A DNA stretch of 64,000 nucleotides from Pseudoduganella dura (GTDB lineage: Bacteria > Pseudomonadota > Gammaproteobacteria > Burkholderiales > Burkholderiaceae_D), in assembly GCF_009727155.1 (NCBI RefSeq), contig NZ_WNWM01000002.1:248001-312000 (forward strand). The letters are read 5' to 3'. The number at the start of each line of letters is the position of its first letter. The stretch's first letter is position 1. Both the position numbers and the translations under genes were made by a program. Shown here one piece after another: positions 54,994 to 62,427 of the stretch. The notes beneath the pieces were generated by a model. That model made no database searches and had not been told where the DNA came from. It saw only the letters and a list, made by a program, of their open reading frames with translations.

Positions 54994-56046
54994 ATGCACT
55001 ACAAGAGCTTCGGCCGCCGCAGCGGCCTGCGCGTTTCCGCACTGGCGCTCGGTACCGGCAACTTCGGCACCGGCTGGGGGTACGGCGCCGAACGCGACGA
55101 AGCCAGGGCCGTGTTCGACCGCTACGCGGAAGCGGGCGGCAACTTCATCGACACGGCGGACGGCTACCAGGGCGGCCAGTCGGAAGCGATGACAGGCGAC
55201 TTCATTGCCGCCGACCGCGATCATTTCGTGCTGGCCACGAAGTTCACGCTGGCCGGCCCGGGCGGCATCAGCGGTACCGGCAACAGCCGCAAGGCCATGG
55301 TGCAATCGGTCGAGGCCAGCCTGGCGCGCCTGAAGACGGACCGCATCGACCTGTACTGGGCCCATTTCGCCGACAGCCACACGCCGGTCGACGAAATCCT
55401 GCGCGCGTTCGACGACCTGGTCCGCGCCGGCAAGATCCTGTACGCGGGCCTGTCGAACTTTCCCGCGTGGCGGATCGCCCGCGCGGATGCCATCGCCGAA
55501 CTGCGCGGCTGGGCGCCGCTGGTCGGCGTGCAGATGGAGTACAGCCTGGCCGAGCGGGGCGCGGACCGCGAACTGCTGCCGATGATCGAGGGCCTGGGCC
55601 TCGGCGGCGCGCTGTGGTCGCCGCTCGGCGGCGGCCTGCTGACGGGCAAGTACCGCAACGACGAACAGGGCCGGCTGCAGGGCCTGGGCGGCGTGCTGGT
55701 TCACCGGGAGGACTCGGACCGCGCCACCGCCACGCTCGACACCGTGCTGGCCGTGGCCGCCGAAGTCGATGCGCCGCCGGCCCAGGTGGCCATCGCCTGG
55801 CTGCTGCACCGCGATGCCGCATCGTCCACGGCGCTGGTACCGATCCTCGGGCCCCGCACGCTGGCCCAGCTCGAAGGCACGCTGGGCGCGCTCGACGTCA
55901 GGCTGTCGCCGGACCAGCTGGCCCGTCTCGACGCCGCCAGCGCCATTTCGCTGGGCGCGCCCCATGACACCATCGCGAAGACGGCCGGCGCCATCGCCGG
56001 CGGAAAGGCCGACCTGCTGCGACCGCCGAAGGTACCGGTCGCCTGA
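54994..56046 (+). CDS. Aldo/keto reductase
   Basis: A 350-aa NADPH-dependent oxidoreductase with a TIM-barrel fold. The catalytic tetrad is in FIDTADGYQGG (Asp, Tyr), ATKFTL (Lys) and LYWAHFAD (His). The C-terminal NADPH loop is VPILGPRTLAQLEGTLGAL. It falls in the AKR group with YghZ/IolS-like members that reduce reactive aldehydes. TGGAGAACCACC precedes ATG 54994. Expression should be repressed by the divergent TetR protein at the two repeats in its promoter. Confidence 0.94.
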   Translation: MHYKSFGRRSGLRVSALALGTGNFGTGWGYGAERDEARAVFDRYAEAGGNFIDTADGYQGGQSEAMTGDFIAADRDHFVLATKFTLAGPGGISGTGNSRKAMVQSVEASLARLKTDRIDLYWAHFADSHTPVDEILRAFDDLVRAGKILYAGLSNFPAWRIARADAIAELRGWAPLVGVQMEYSLAERGADRELLPMIEGLGLGGALWSPLGGGLLTGKYRNDEQGRLQGLGGVLVHREDSDRATATLDTVLAVAAEVDAPPAQVAIAWLLHRDAASSTALVPILGPRTLAQLEGTLGALDVRLSPDQLARLDAASAISLGAPHDTIAKTAGAIAGGKADLLRPPKVPVA

Positions 56047-56143
56047 GCGCACGGGCGCGCGTTTGGCTGTTTGTGCGGAAGCGCACTGTAACGGCCGGCG
56101 CGTGCGCCGATACTGTCCGCTCGATCCAATGGAGAACAGCGAC

Positions 56144-57133
56144 ATGTCAGATTCCGAAAGCAAGGCACAGGACGCGGGCAACCTGCAGCGCGAGATCCAG
56201 CAGCAGCAGGACCGCAAGGATGCCGCCAAGCCGCAAGGCGGCGAGCAGAATGAAGAGCAGGCCGTGCAGGCGGGCACCCATGATTTCCCGGCAACGCCCC
56301 TGCCCGACCAGCACCTCGAAAAACCGGGCATCGAGGCCGACATGGAACTGCGGCCGCAATTCCTGGCGCCTGGCTACAAGGGCAGCGGCAAGCTCGAAGG
56401 CATGAGCGCGATCGTGACGGGCGGCGACTCGGGCATCGGCCGCGCCGTGGCCGTGCTGTATGCCCGCGAAGGCGCCGACGTGGCGCTGGTCTACCTGCCC
56501 GACGAACAGACCGATGGCGAGGAAACGCGGCGGCATATCGAGGCCGAAGGCCGGCGCTGCCTGCTCATTCCCGGCGACGTGCGCGACATGGACTTCTGCC
56601 GCCGCGCCGTCGCCGATACCGTGGCGGAGTTCGGCAAGCTCGACATCCTCGTCAACAACGCGGCGTTCCAGGAACACGCCGATTCGCTGGAAGACCTGAC
56701 CGAAGAGCGCTTCGACCTGACGATGAAGACCAACATCTACGGCTACTTCCACATGGCGAAGGCGGCGCTGCCGCACCTGAAGAAAGGCGCCTCGATCATC
56801 AATACCGGCTCGGTGGTGGGCCTGCGCGGTTCGGCCAAGCTGCTCGACTACTCGACCACGAAAGGCGCGATCCACGCCTTCACGATGTCGCTGGCATCGA
56901 ACCTGATCGCGAAAGGCATCCGCGTCAACGCCGTGGCGCCCGGCCCCGTGTGGACCCCGCTGAATCCGGCCGACCAGACACCGGACAAGATCACCGAGTT
57001 CGGCGCCAGCACCGACATGAAGCGCCCGGCGCAACCGGAAGAGCTGTCGCCGGCCTATGTGTTCCTGGCCTCGCCCGCGTGCGCCAGCTACATCAGCGGC
57101 ATCGTGCTGCCGGTCACCGGCAGCATCGGCTGA
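56144..57133 (+). CDS. SDR-family oxidoreductase (YghA-like)
   Basis: A 329-aa short-chain dehydrogenase with a polar, Gln-rich N-terminal extension of about 80 residues (QREIQQQQDRKDAAKPQGG). Cofactor motif TGGDSGIGRAVA, NNAA, catalytic Ser in NTGSVVG and YSTTKGAIHAF are intact, in contrast to the SDR at 12632. The extension and PLPDQHLEKPGIEADMEL segment are typical of the YghA/GsiB-associated group induced under general stress. ATG 56144 was chosen (GGAG 9 bp upstream); ATG 56129 is an in-frame alternative. It ends 13 bp before ku. Confidence 0.93.
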   Translation: MSDSESKAQDAGNLQREIQQQQDRKDAAKPQGGEQNEEQAVQAGTHDFPATPLPDQHLEKPGIEADMELRPQFLAPGYKGSGKLEGMSAIVTGGDSGIGRAVAVLYAREGADVALVYLPDEQTDGEETRRHIEAEGRRCLLIPGDVRDMDFCRRAVADTVAEFGKLDILVNNAAFQEHADSLEDLTEERFDLTMKTNIYGYFHMAKAALPHLKKGASIINTGSVVGLRGSAKLLDYSTTKGAIHAFTMSLASNLIAKGIRVNAVAPGPVWTPLNPADQTPDKITEFGASTDMKRPAQPEELSPAYVFLASPACASYISGIVLPVTGSIG

Positions 57134-57146
57134 GGGAGCGCCCGCC

Positions 57147-58202
57147 ATGGCCCGCTCGCTCTGGAAAGGCGCCATCAGCTTTGGCCTGGTCCACATCCCG
57201 GTCGACCTGTATTCGGCCGTGAAGCAGAACGAGCTGGACCTGACCATGCTCGACAAGCGCGACTTCTCGCCCATCGGTTTCAAGCGCTACAACAAGGGCA
57301 ACAACAAGGAAGTCGCGTGGGACAACATCATCAAGGGGTATGAATACACGTCCGGCGAATACGTGGTGCTGTCCGACGAAGACCTGAAGCAGGCCAACGT
57401 CAAGGCCACGCAGACCATCGACATCCTCGCTTTCGTCAATGCCGAGGATGTGCCGCTGACCTACTACGAAACCCCTTACTATCTCGCGCCGGGGCGCGGC
57501 GGCGCCAAGGTGTATGCGCTGCTGCGCGAGACCTTGCGCCGCGCCGGGCGGATCGGCATCGCCACGGTGGTGATCCGCACCAAGCAACACCTGTGCGCGC
57601 TGGTGGCCAGCGAGGACGGCATCATCATGAATACGCTGCGCTACGCGGACGAGATCCGCGATGCCGAAGGCCTGGACCTGCCCGCCAAGGGACTGAAGGC
57701 CGCCGGCATCACCGACAAGGAACTCAAGATGGCGCTGTCGCTCGTGGAAGGCATGAGCGAGGAATGGGACCCGTCGCAATACCACGACACCTACAAGGAA
57801 GACGTGCTGGCGCTGGTGGAGAAAAAAGTCAAGGCCGGACAGACCAAGTCGATAACGATGCCGTCGAAGGAAACCGAGGCGAAGCCGTCGTCGAACGTCA
57901 TCGACCTGGTGGCGCTGCTGAAGCAGTCGCTCGGCAACAAGCCGGGCAAGGGCAGGAAGGCCGCCGCGGACGAGGACGACGAACCCGCCGAGGACACGGA
58001 AGACGAGGACGAAGCCCCGGCGCCAAAGGCGAAGAAGGCCGCGCCGCGCGCTTCGGCAAGCCGCGCCGCCCCTGCCCGGGGCAGCGCCGCTTCGCGCGCC
58101 GCGCCGAAATCCGGTGCCGCCAAGGCGGCCGCCGCGAAACCGGCGGCGCCGAAGAAGACCGCGGCAAAGTCCGCCTCCGCCACGCGCAAGAAGGCTGCTT
58201 GA
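57147..58202 (+). CDS. ku: Non-homologous end-joining protein Ku
   Basis: A 351-aa Ku homologue that forms a ring dimer on DNA double-strand ends and recruits LigD. The core (residues 1-255) starts MARSLWKGAISFGLVHIPVDLYS and includes FVNAEDVPLTYYETPYYLAP and LVASEDGIIMNTLRYADEIR. After about 255 comes an acidic stretch and a long Lys/Ala/Ser/Pro-rich tail resembling histone H1, which would add DNA affinity. GAGGGAG precedes ATG 57147. The ligD gene lies 4.2 kb away on the other strand. Its 3' end runs into a tandem repeat. Confidence 0.97.
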   Translation: MARSLWKGAISFGLVHIPVDLYSAVKQNELDLTMLDKRDFSPIGFKRYNKGNNKEVAWDNIIKGYEYTSGEYVVLSDEDLKQANVKATQTIDILAFVNAEDVPLTYYETPYYLAPGRGGAKVYALLRETLRRAGRIGIATVVIRTKQHLCALVASEDGIIMNTLRYADEIRDAEGLDLPAKGLKAAGITDKELKMALSLVEGMSEEWDPSQYHDTYKEDVLALVEKKVKAGQTKSITMPSKETEAKPSSNVIDLVALLKQSLGNKPGKGRKAAADEDDEPAEDTEDEDEAPAPKAKKAAPRASASRAAPARGSAASRAAPKSGAAKAAAAKPAAPKKTAAKSASATRKKAA

Positions 58203-58282
58203 AACAGCCTGCTTGAAACAGGCAGCCTGACACAAGCTGCATGATACGAGCTGCGTGAGACAAGCTGCATGAGACAAGCTGC
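58194..58282. repeat. 14-bp tandem repeat overlapping the ku stop
   Basis: About six degenerate units of GCTGCxTGAxACAA, each 13-15 bp, begin inside the last ku codons (stop TGA 58200-58202) and continue to 58282. The three clearest are 58236-58249, 58250-58263 and 58264-58277. Confidence 0.8.
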
Positions 58283-58609
58283 CCGCGGGCGGCCCCATGG
58301 TCCGGGGTGTCGGGGCAGCCGCCCGGACACCGCTCGTCGACACCGGAAGGAACAGGCCGCGCCCTGCCCCGTCGACCGACCTGCGTCGCATCCCTGCACG
58401 CTATCGAGGCTCCCGAAAAATACTCAATAACAACAATGGCTTACGCTGCAAACCTGACCTTGTTGCACAACCTTATCCACAGTTTTTGTGCATAAGTACG
58501 TTACTGGTGGGGTAACTTTCCGTTCGCGCTGTCACAACCGCCGCGCCCGTCCCGTCTGATGACTGGAAGCGGCGCACGGTGCGCCGCTCACGGAAAATAA
58601 GGAACCACC
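58283..58609. other. Spacer after ku with DnaA boxes
   Basis: No gene. A GC-rich half (58283-58400) is followed by an AT-richer stretch (about 58415-58520) holding two DnaA boxes. The final 60 bp should contain the promoter and GGAAC ribosome site of the AhpD-like gene. Confidence 0.6.
58473..58495. promoter_or_regulatory. Two opposed DnaA boxes within an inverted repeat
   Basis: TTATCCACA (58473-58481, plus) and TTATGCACA (58495-58487, minus) both match the DnaA consensus TTATNCACA and face each other 5 bp apart. They sit in an inverted repeat TGCACAA (58464-58470) / TTGTGCA (58486-58492). Replication genes are absent, so a chromosomal origin is not implied. Confidence 0.6.
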
Positions 58610-59074
58610 ATGTCCCATGCTGCCCGCATTCCCCTGTTCTCCCTCGCCCCGAAAAGCCTGCAGGCGATGATCGCGCTGTCGCAGGCGGCCAAGGCCGGCT
58701 CGCTCGGCGAGCGTCTCGTCGAACTGGTCAACCTGCGCGTCTCGCAAGTCAACGGTTGCGGCGTCTGTGTCGACATGCACTGGCGCGACCTGGTACGCCA
58801 GGGCGCCGACCCGCGCCACCTGAACACGGTGGCGGCCTGGCGCGAATCGCCGTTCTTCGACGCCGCCGAACGGGCCGCGCTGCGCTGGGCAGACGCCGTC
58901 AACGCGCTGCCGCAGCGCGACGACACCGATGCCGCCTATGGCGAACTGCGCGAGCACTTCAACGAAACGCAGATCGCCGAGCTGGGTTACGCGATCGCCG
59001 TCATCCGCGGCTGGAACGTGATCAACCTGTCGTTGCGCAATCCGATTCCCGTCAACCCGCCACCCGGCATGTAA
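58610..59074 (+). CDS. AhpD-like carboxymuconolactone decarboxylase family protein
   Basis: A 154-aa all-helical protein with the redox motif NGCGVCVDMH (CxxC plus His, near residues 48-57), as in AhpD and related alkylhydroperoxidases. RVSQVNGCGVC and ELGYAIAVIRGWNVINLSLR are typical. It probably handles peroxides or acts as a thiol-disulfide protein in the cytoplasm; the electron donor is unknown. GGAACC precedes ATG 58610. Single gene, with the HD/LuxR gene 49 bp further on. Confidence 0.9.
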   Translation: MSHAARIPLFSLAPKSLQAMIALSQAAKAGSLGERLVELVNLRVSQVNGCGVCVDMHWRDLVRQGADPRHLNTVAAWRESPFFDAAERAALRWADAVNALPQRDDTDAAYGELREHFNETQIAELGYAIAVIRGWNVINLSLRNPIPVNPPPGM

Positions 59075-59123
59075 CCGCCGGCCCGGCTTGCCGGCACGCG
59101 CCGGCACCGCTACAGTACCGGCC

Positions 59124-60560
59124 ATGATGCTATATGACACCGCGACCGTGGCCGCGCCTGTTGTCGATACGGTGCAGGCGCTGGCGATGACCGGCGACCT
59201 GGCGATGGGCCAACCGCCCGGCCATTCCCCACGCACGGCGCACCTCGCGGCACTCGTGGCGGAGGCGGACGGCGCCGGCCTCGACGGAATCGCGACGGCG
59301 CGGCTGGTGGCCCTGCTGCGCTGGTCGGGCAGCACCGCCAACGCCGCCGGCTTCGCCGCGCTGCTGGGGGACGACGTGGCCGGCCGCCGCGCGATGCTGG
59401 ACCGCACGCTGCCGGCCGGCCACCGGCTCACACCTGCCAATGCGCTGCCGCTGGCGCGTGTGCACTGCGAAGTGGCCGGCGATATTGCCCGCATGCTGGC
59501 GCTGCCCGCCGGTGTCGAGGACGGCTTGCGGCACCTGTTCGAGCATGCGAACGGCAACGGCCTGCCGGCGCGGCTGCGCGGCGACGACATTCCCGGGGTG
59601 GTCCGCCACGTGGCGCTGGCAGGCGACCTGGAAATCCTGTCGCGCGCCCATGGCATCGATACCGCGTTGCGCCTGGTCGGCAGGCTGGCCGGCCGCAAGT
59701 ATCCGGCACGCCTCGTCGAATGCATCGTGCCCCATGCGCGCGGCTGGCTCGACGCGTCCGACGGCGCTGCCGGCGTGCCGCCCGCGACCGGCGGCGCCGT
59801 GCCCCTGGCGCTGGTGGCGGACGTGCTGGAACTGAAGCTGCCCTGGCTGGCCGGCTATTCGCGCCGCGTAGCGGGCCTGGCGCGCGCCGCCGCCGACCTG
59901 GCAGGATTACCGGCCGCGCAGCAGCAATGCCTGGCGCGCGCCGCGCTGCTCCACGGCGTCGGTCGCGCGGCGATTCCCAACCGGGTGTGGAACCACGCCG
60001 GCAAATTGCGCCAGGCCGAGCTGGAGCAGGTACGCCGGGTGCCTTACTGGAGCGCGCGCATGGCGACCCGGGTACCGGGCCTCGCCGGCGAAGCGCACCT
60101 GGCCTCGCATGCCTACGAACGCCTCGACGGCAGCGGCTGCTATCGCGGCCTGGTGCACGAAGCGCTGGCGCCGCCGCACCGTATCCTTGCCGCCGCCGCG
60201 GCGTGGGCGGCATTGGTCGCGCCGCGGCCGTGGCGCGCTCCGTACGCGCCAGCGGCCGCCGCCGCGCTGCTGGCGGCGCAAGCCGGACGCTTCGACCGGC
60301 ACGCCGTGGAAGCGGTGATCGCCGCGGCACGCACCGGCCCCGCGCAGCCGCAAGCCGGCCCGCCGTCCTCGCCGCTGTCGGACCGTGAAGCGGACGTGCT
60401 GCGCCGCGTCAGCACCGGCGCCGGCCATGCGGAAACGGCCCGCGCGCTGCGCATCAGCACCGGTGCCGTGCGCGCGCATCTCCACGGCATTTTCGACAAG
60501 CTGGGGTGTGCGACACGGCCGGCGGCCACGCTGAAGGCGTTGACGCTGGGGTTGATCTGA
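59124..60560 (+). CDS. Degenerate HD-GYP-type protein with LuxR HTH
   Basis: A 478-aa cytoplasmic protein. The middle (about 235-390) follows the HD-GYP fold but with changed residues: LLHGVGRAAIPNRVWNHAGKL in place of LHDIGK, and YERLDGSGCYRG in place of HHERxDGxGYP. Several metal ligands are therefore lost. The C-terminus (about 415-478) is a LuxR-type HTH (LSDREADVLRRVSTGAGHAETARAL). The N-terminal part is like that of LuxR-HD proteins (LLRWSGSTANAAGFAALLGDD). Signal sensing without cyclic di-GMP hydrolysis is inferred. Start ATG 59124 or 59127; neither has a strong ribosome site. Confidence 0.85.
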   Translation: MMLYDTATVAAPVVDTVQALAMTGDLAMGQPPGHSPRTAHLAALVAEADGAGLDGIATARLVALLRWSGSTANAAGFAALLGDDVAGRRAMLDRTLPAGHRLTPANALPLARVHCEVAGDIARMLALPAGVEDGLRHLFEHANGNGLPARLRGDDIPGVVRHVALAGDLEILSRAHGIDTALRLVGRLAGRKYPARLVECIVPHARGWLDASDGAAGVPPATGGAVPLALVADVLELKLPWLAGYSRRVAGLARAAADLAGLPAAQQQCLARAALLHGVGRAAIPNRVWNHAGKLRQAELEQVRRVPYWSARMATRVPGLAGEAHLASHAYERLDGSGCYRGLVHEALAPPHRILAAAAAWAALVAPRPWRAPYAPAAAAALLAAQAGRFDRHAVEAVIAAARTGPAQPQAGPPSSPLSDREADVLRRVSTGAGHAETARALRISTGAVRAHLHGIFDKLGCATRPAATLKALTLGLI

Positions 60561-60608
60561 CGCGGCGCGCTGCAGCCGTTCCGGTGGCGCGGATCGATAT
60601 TCTTCCCG

Positions 60609-61520
60609 CTACGCCGCGCTCGCCGGGGTGCCCTCGCCTGCCCATCTCTCGGCGAGAAAGTCCGACAGCGCACGTGCGGCCGGGCTCATCGGGCGCGACG
60701 GCGCGATCGCATACACGCCGCTTTCCCTGCCCGTCCAGGCGGGCAGCACATGGACCAGGCGGCCGGCGCGCAGGTCCTCTTCCAGGCTGACGGCCGAGCG
60801 GAAGCAGATGCCCATGCCGTCCACCGCCAGCCGGTGCACCGCGTCGCCGTTGTCCGACCGCACGCGGCCGCGCGGGCGCACCGCGCGCTCGCCCTGCACT
60901 CCGTGCAGCCGCCATGTTTCGCCATCGTGATTGACGGTCGAGACAAGGCACTCGTGGCGCCCGAGCTCTTCCACCGTGGCCGGCATGCCGTGCCGCGCCA
61001 CGTATCCCGGCGACGCGGCCAGGATGCGCCGGTTGGCCAGCAGCTTGCGGCTCACGAGCGTGGAATCCTCGAGCCGCCCGATGCGGATGGCCACGTGGAT
61101 GCGCTCGGCCACGATGTCCACCAGGCGGTCGGTGATCAGCAGGTCGACCCGCACTTCCGGATAGCGCGCCAGGAACGCCGCCAGGTGCGGCACCACGTGC
61201 GTGCGGCCGAACGCCACCGGCGCGCCGACCCGCAGCGTGCCTCGCGGCTCGCCGGCCCCTTCGGCGGCGCGTTCGCAGGCGCCCAGCAGCTGTGCCAGGG
61301 CGGCGGCGCTGTCGGCGTGGAAGCGCTGGCCGGCTTCGGTGAGCGACATGGCCCGCGTCGTGCGGTTCAGCAAGCGCACCCCCAGTTGCTGTTCCAGTGC
61401 CTTCACCAGCCGGCTGACGGACGACGGCGTCATGTTCAGTACCGCCGCGGCACGCGCGAAGCCGCCTTGCGCCACCACCGCGTCGAACGCCTCGACCAGG
61501 CTGTAAGGCACCCGCTGCAT
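60609..61520 (-). CDS. LysR-family regulator divergent from PEP-mutase-like gene
   Basis: A 303-aa LysR-type regulator. The N-terminal HTH is GGFARAAAVLNMTPSSVSRLV (residues about 19-39), and the effector domain opens at GTLRVGAPVAFGRTHVVPHL (about 95). It is divergent from an isocitrate lyase/PEP mutase-like gene with 96 bp between starts, and probably controls it. The family is certain; the effector is unknown. Confidence 0.93.
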   Translation of the reverse strand: MQRVPYSLVEAFDAVVAQGGFARAAAVLNMTPSSVSRLVKALEQQLGVRLLNRTTRAMSLTEAGQRFHADSAAALAQLLGACERAAEGAGEPRGTLRVGAPVAFGRTHVVPHLAAFLARYPEVRVDLLITDRLVDIVAERIHVAIRIGRLEDSTLVSRKLLANRRILAASPGYVARHGMPATVEELGRHECLVSTVNHDGETWRLHGVQGERAVRPRGRVRSDNGDAVHRLAVDGMGICFRSAVSLEEDLRAGRLVHVLPAWTGRESGVYAIAPSRPMSPAARALSDFLAERWAGEGTPASAA

Positions 61521-61616
61521 TGCTTCCTCCCAGGAATGAATTCATGCGATTTTCCGCTATTATCGCCGCGCCGCGCTCTCCCTAGAATAGGGTTTTTTTG
61601 CAACCGGAGAATTTGC

Positions 61617-62417
61617 ATGAATACCGTTTTTCACGCGCTGCACCGCCAGCCCCGGGCGCTGGTGCTGGCCAATGCCTGGGATGCGGGCAGCGCCCGGCTG
61701 ATCGCCAGCCTGGGCGCGCAGGCGATCGCCACCACCAGTGCCGGCGTGGCCTGGTCGCTCGGCTACCGCGATGGCGACGTGCTGCCGCTGGACGAACACC
61801 TTGCCTGCGTGCGCCGCATCTGCCGCGTGATCGAGTTGCCGCTCAGCGTGGACATCGAGGGCGGCTATTCGGATGACCCGGCGGCGGTGGGCACCGCGGT
61901 GGCGCGCTTCGTCGATGCCGGCGCGGCCGGCATCAACCTGCAGGACGGCCCGGCGCCGCCGGAACTGCTATGCCGGAAGATCGAGGCGGCGCGGGCCGCG
62001 GCGGCGCAGGCCGGCGTGAACCTGTACATCAACATCCGGTGCGATGTATTCGCGCGGCAGCTCGTGCCGGCACAGGCATGTGTCGAGGAAACGCTGCGGC
62101 GGGCACGCATGTACCGCGGAGCGGGCGCCGATGGCCTGTTCCCGCTGGCCGTCACGGATACCGGCGAGATCGCGGCGCTGGCCGCGGGAACGGAACTGCT
62201 GCTGAACGTGATCGCCTGGCACGGCCTGCCGCCGGTAACGGAGCTGGCCACGCTGGGCGTGCGGCGCGTGAGCACCGGTTCATGGTTGCCGCAGACGCTG
62301 TGGAAGCGCACGGCCGGGCTGGCGGCAGACTTCCTCGCGCAGGGCCGCTCGAACGTGCTGGTGGACGACGCCGAGGCTTACGGCGCGATCAATGCGCTGC
62401 TGCCCGCGCCGGCTTGA
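61617..62417 (+). CDS. Isocitrate lyase/PEP mutase superfamily protein
   Basis: A 266-aa TIM-barrel enzyme. Recognisable parts are LVLANAWDAGSARLIASLG, SLGYRDGD, DIEGGYSDDPAAVG (metal and substrate loop) and INLQDGPAPPELL. The set fits the PEP mutase/carboxyvinyl-phosphonate mutase-like group that cleaves or rearranges C-C or C-P bonds of 2-oxo acids or oxaloacetate. The catalytic Cys loop of isocitrate lyase (KKCGH) is absent. CGGAGAATTTGC precedes ATG 61617. It is divergent from the LysR gene and convergent with ligD (10-bp gap). Exact reaction unknown. Confidence 0.88.
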   Translation: MNTVFHALHRQPRALVLANAWDAGSARLIASLGAQAIATTSAGVAWSLGYRDGDVLPLDEHLACVRRICRVIELPLSVDIEGGYSDDPAAVGTAVARFVDAGAAGINLQDGPAPPELLCRKIEAARAAAAQAGVNLYINIRCDVFARQLVPAQACVEETLRRARMYRGAGADGLFPLAVTDTGEIAALAAGTELLLNVIAWHGLPPVTELATLGVRRVSTGSWLPQTLWKRTAGLAADFLAQGRSNVLVDDAEAYGAINALLPAPA

Positions 62418-62427
62418 TCGTTTCCGC

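Noticed and set aside
58283..58609. A chromosomal origin at the DnaA boxes
   Set aside because: Only two boxes, no DNA-unwinding 13-mers and no dnaA, dnaN, gidA or parAB nearby.
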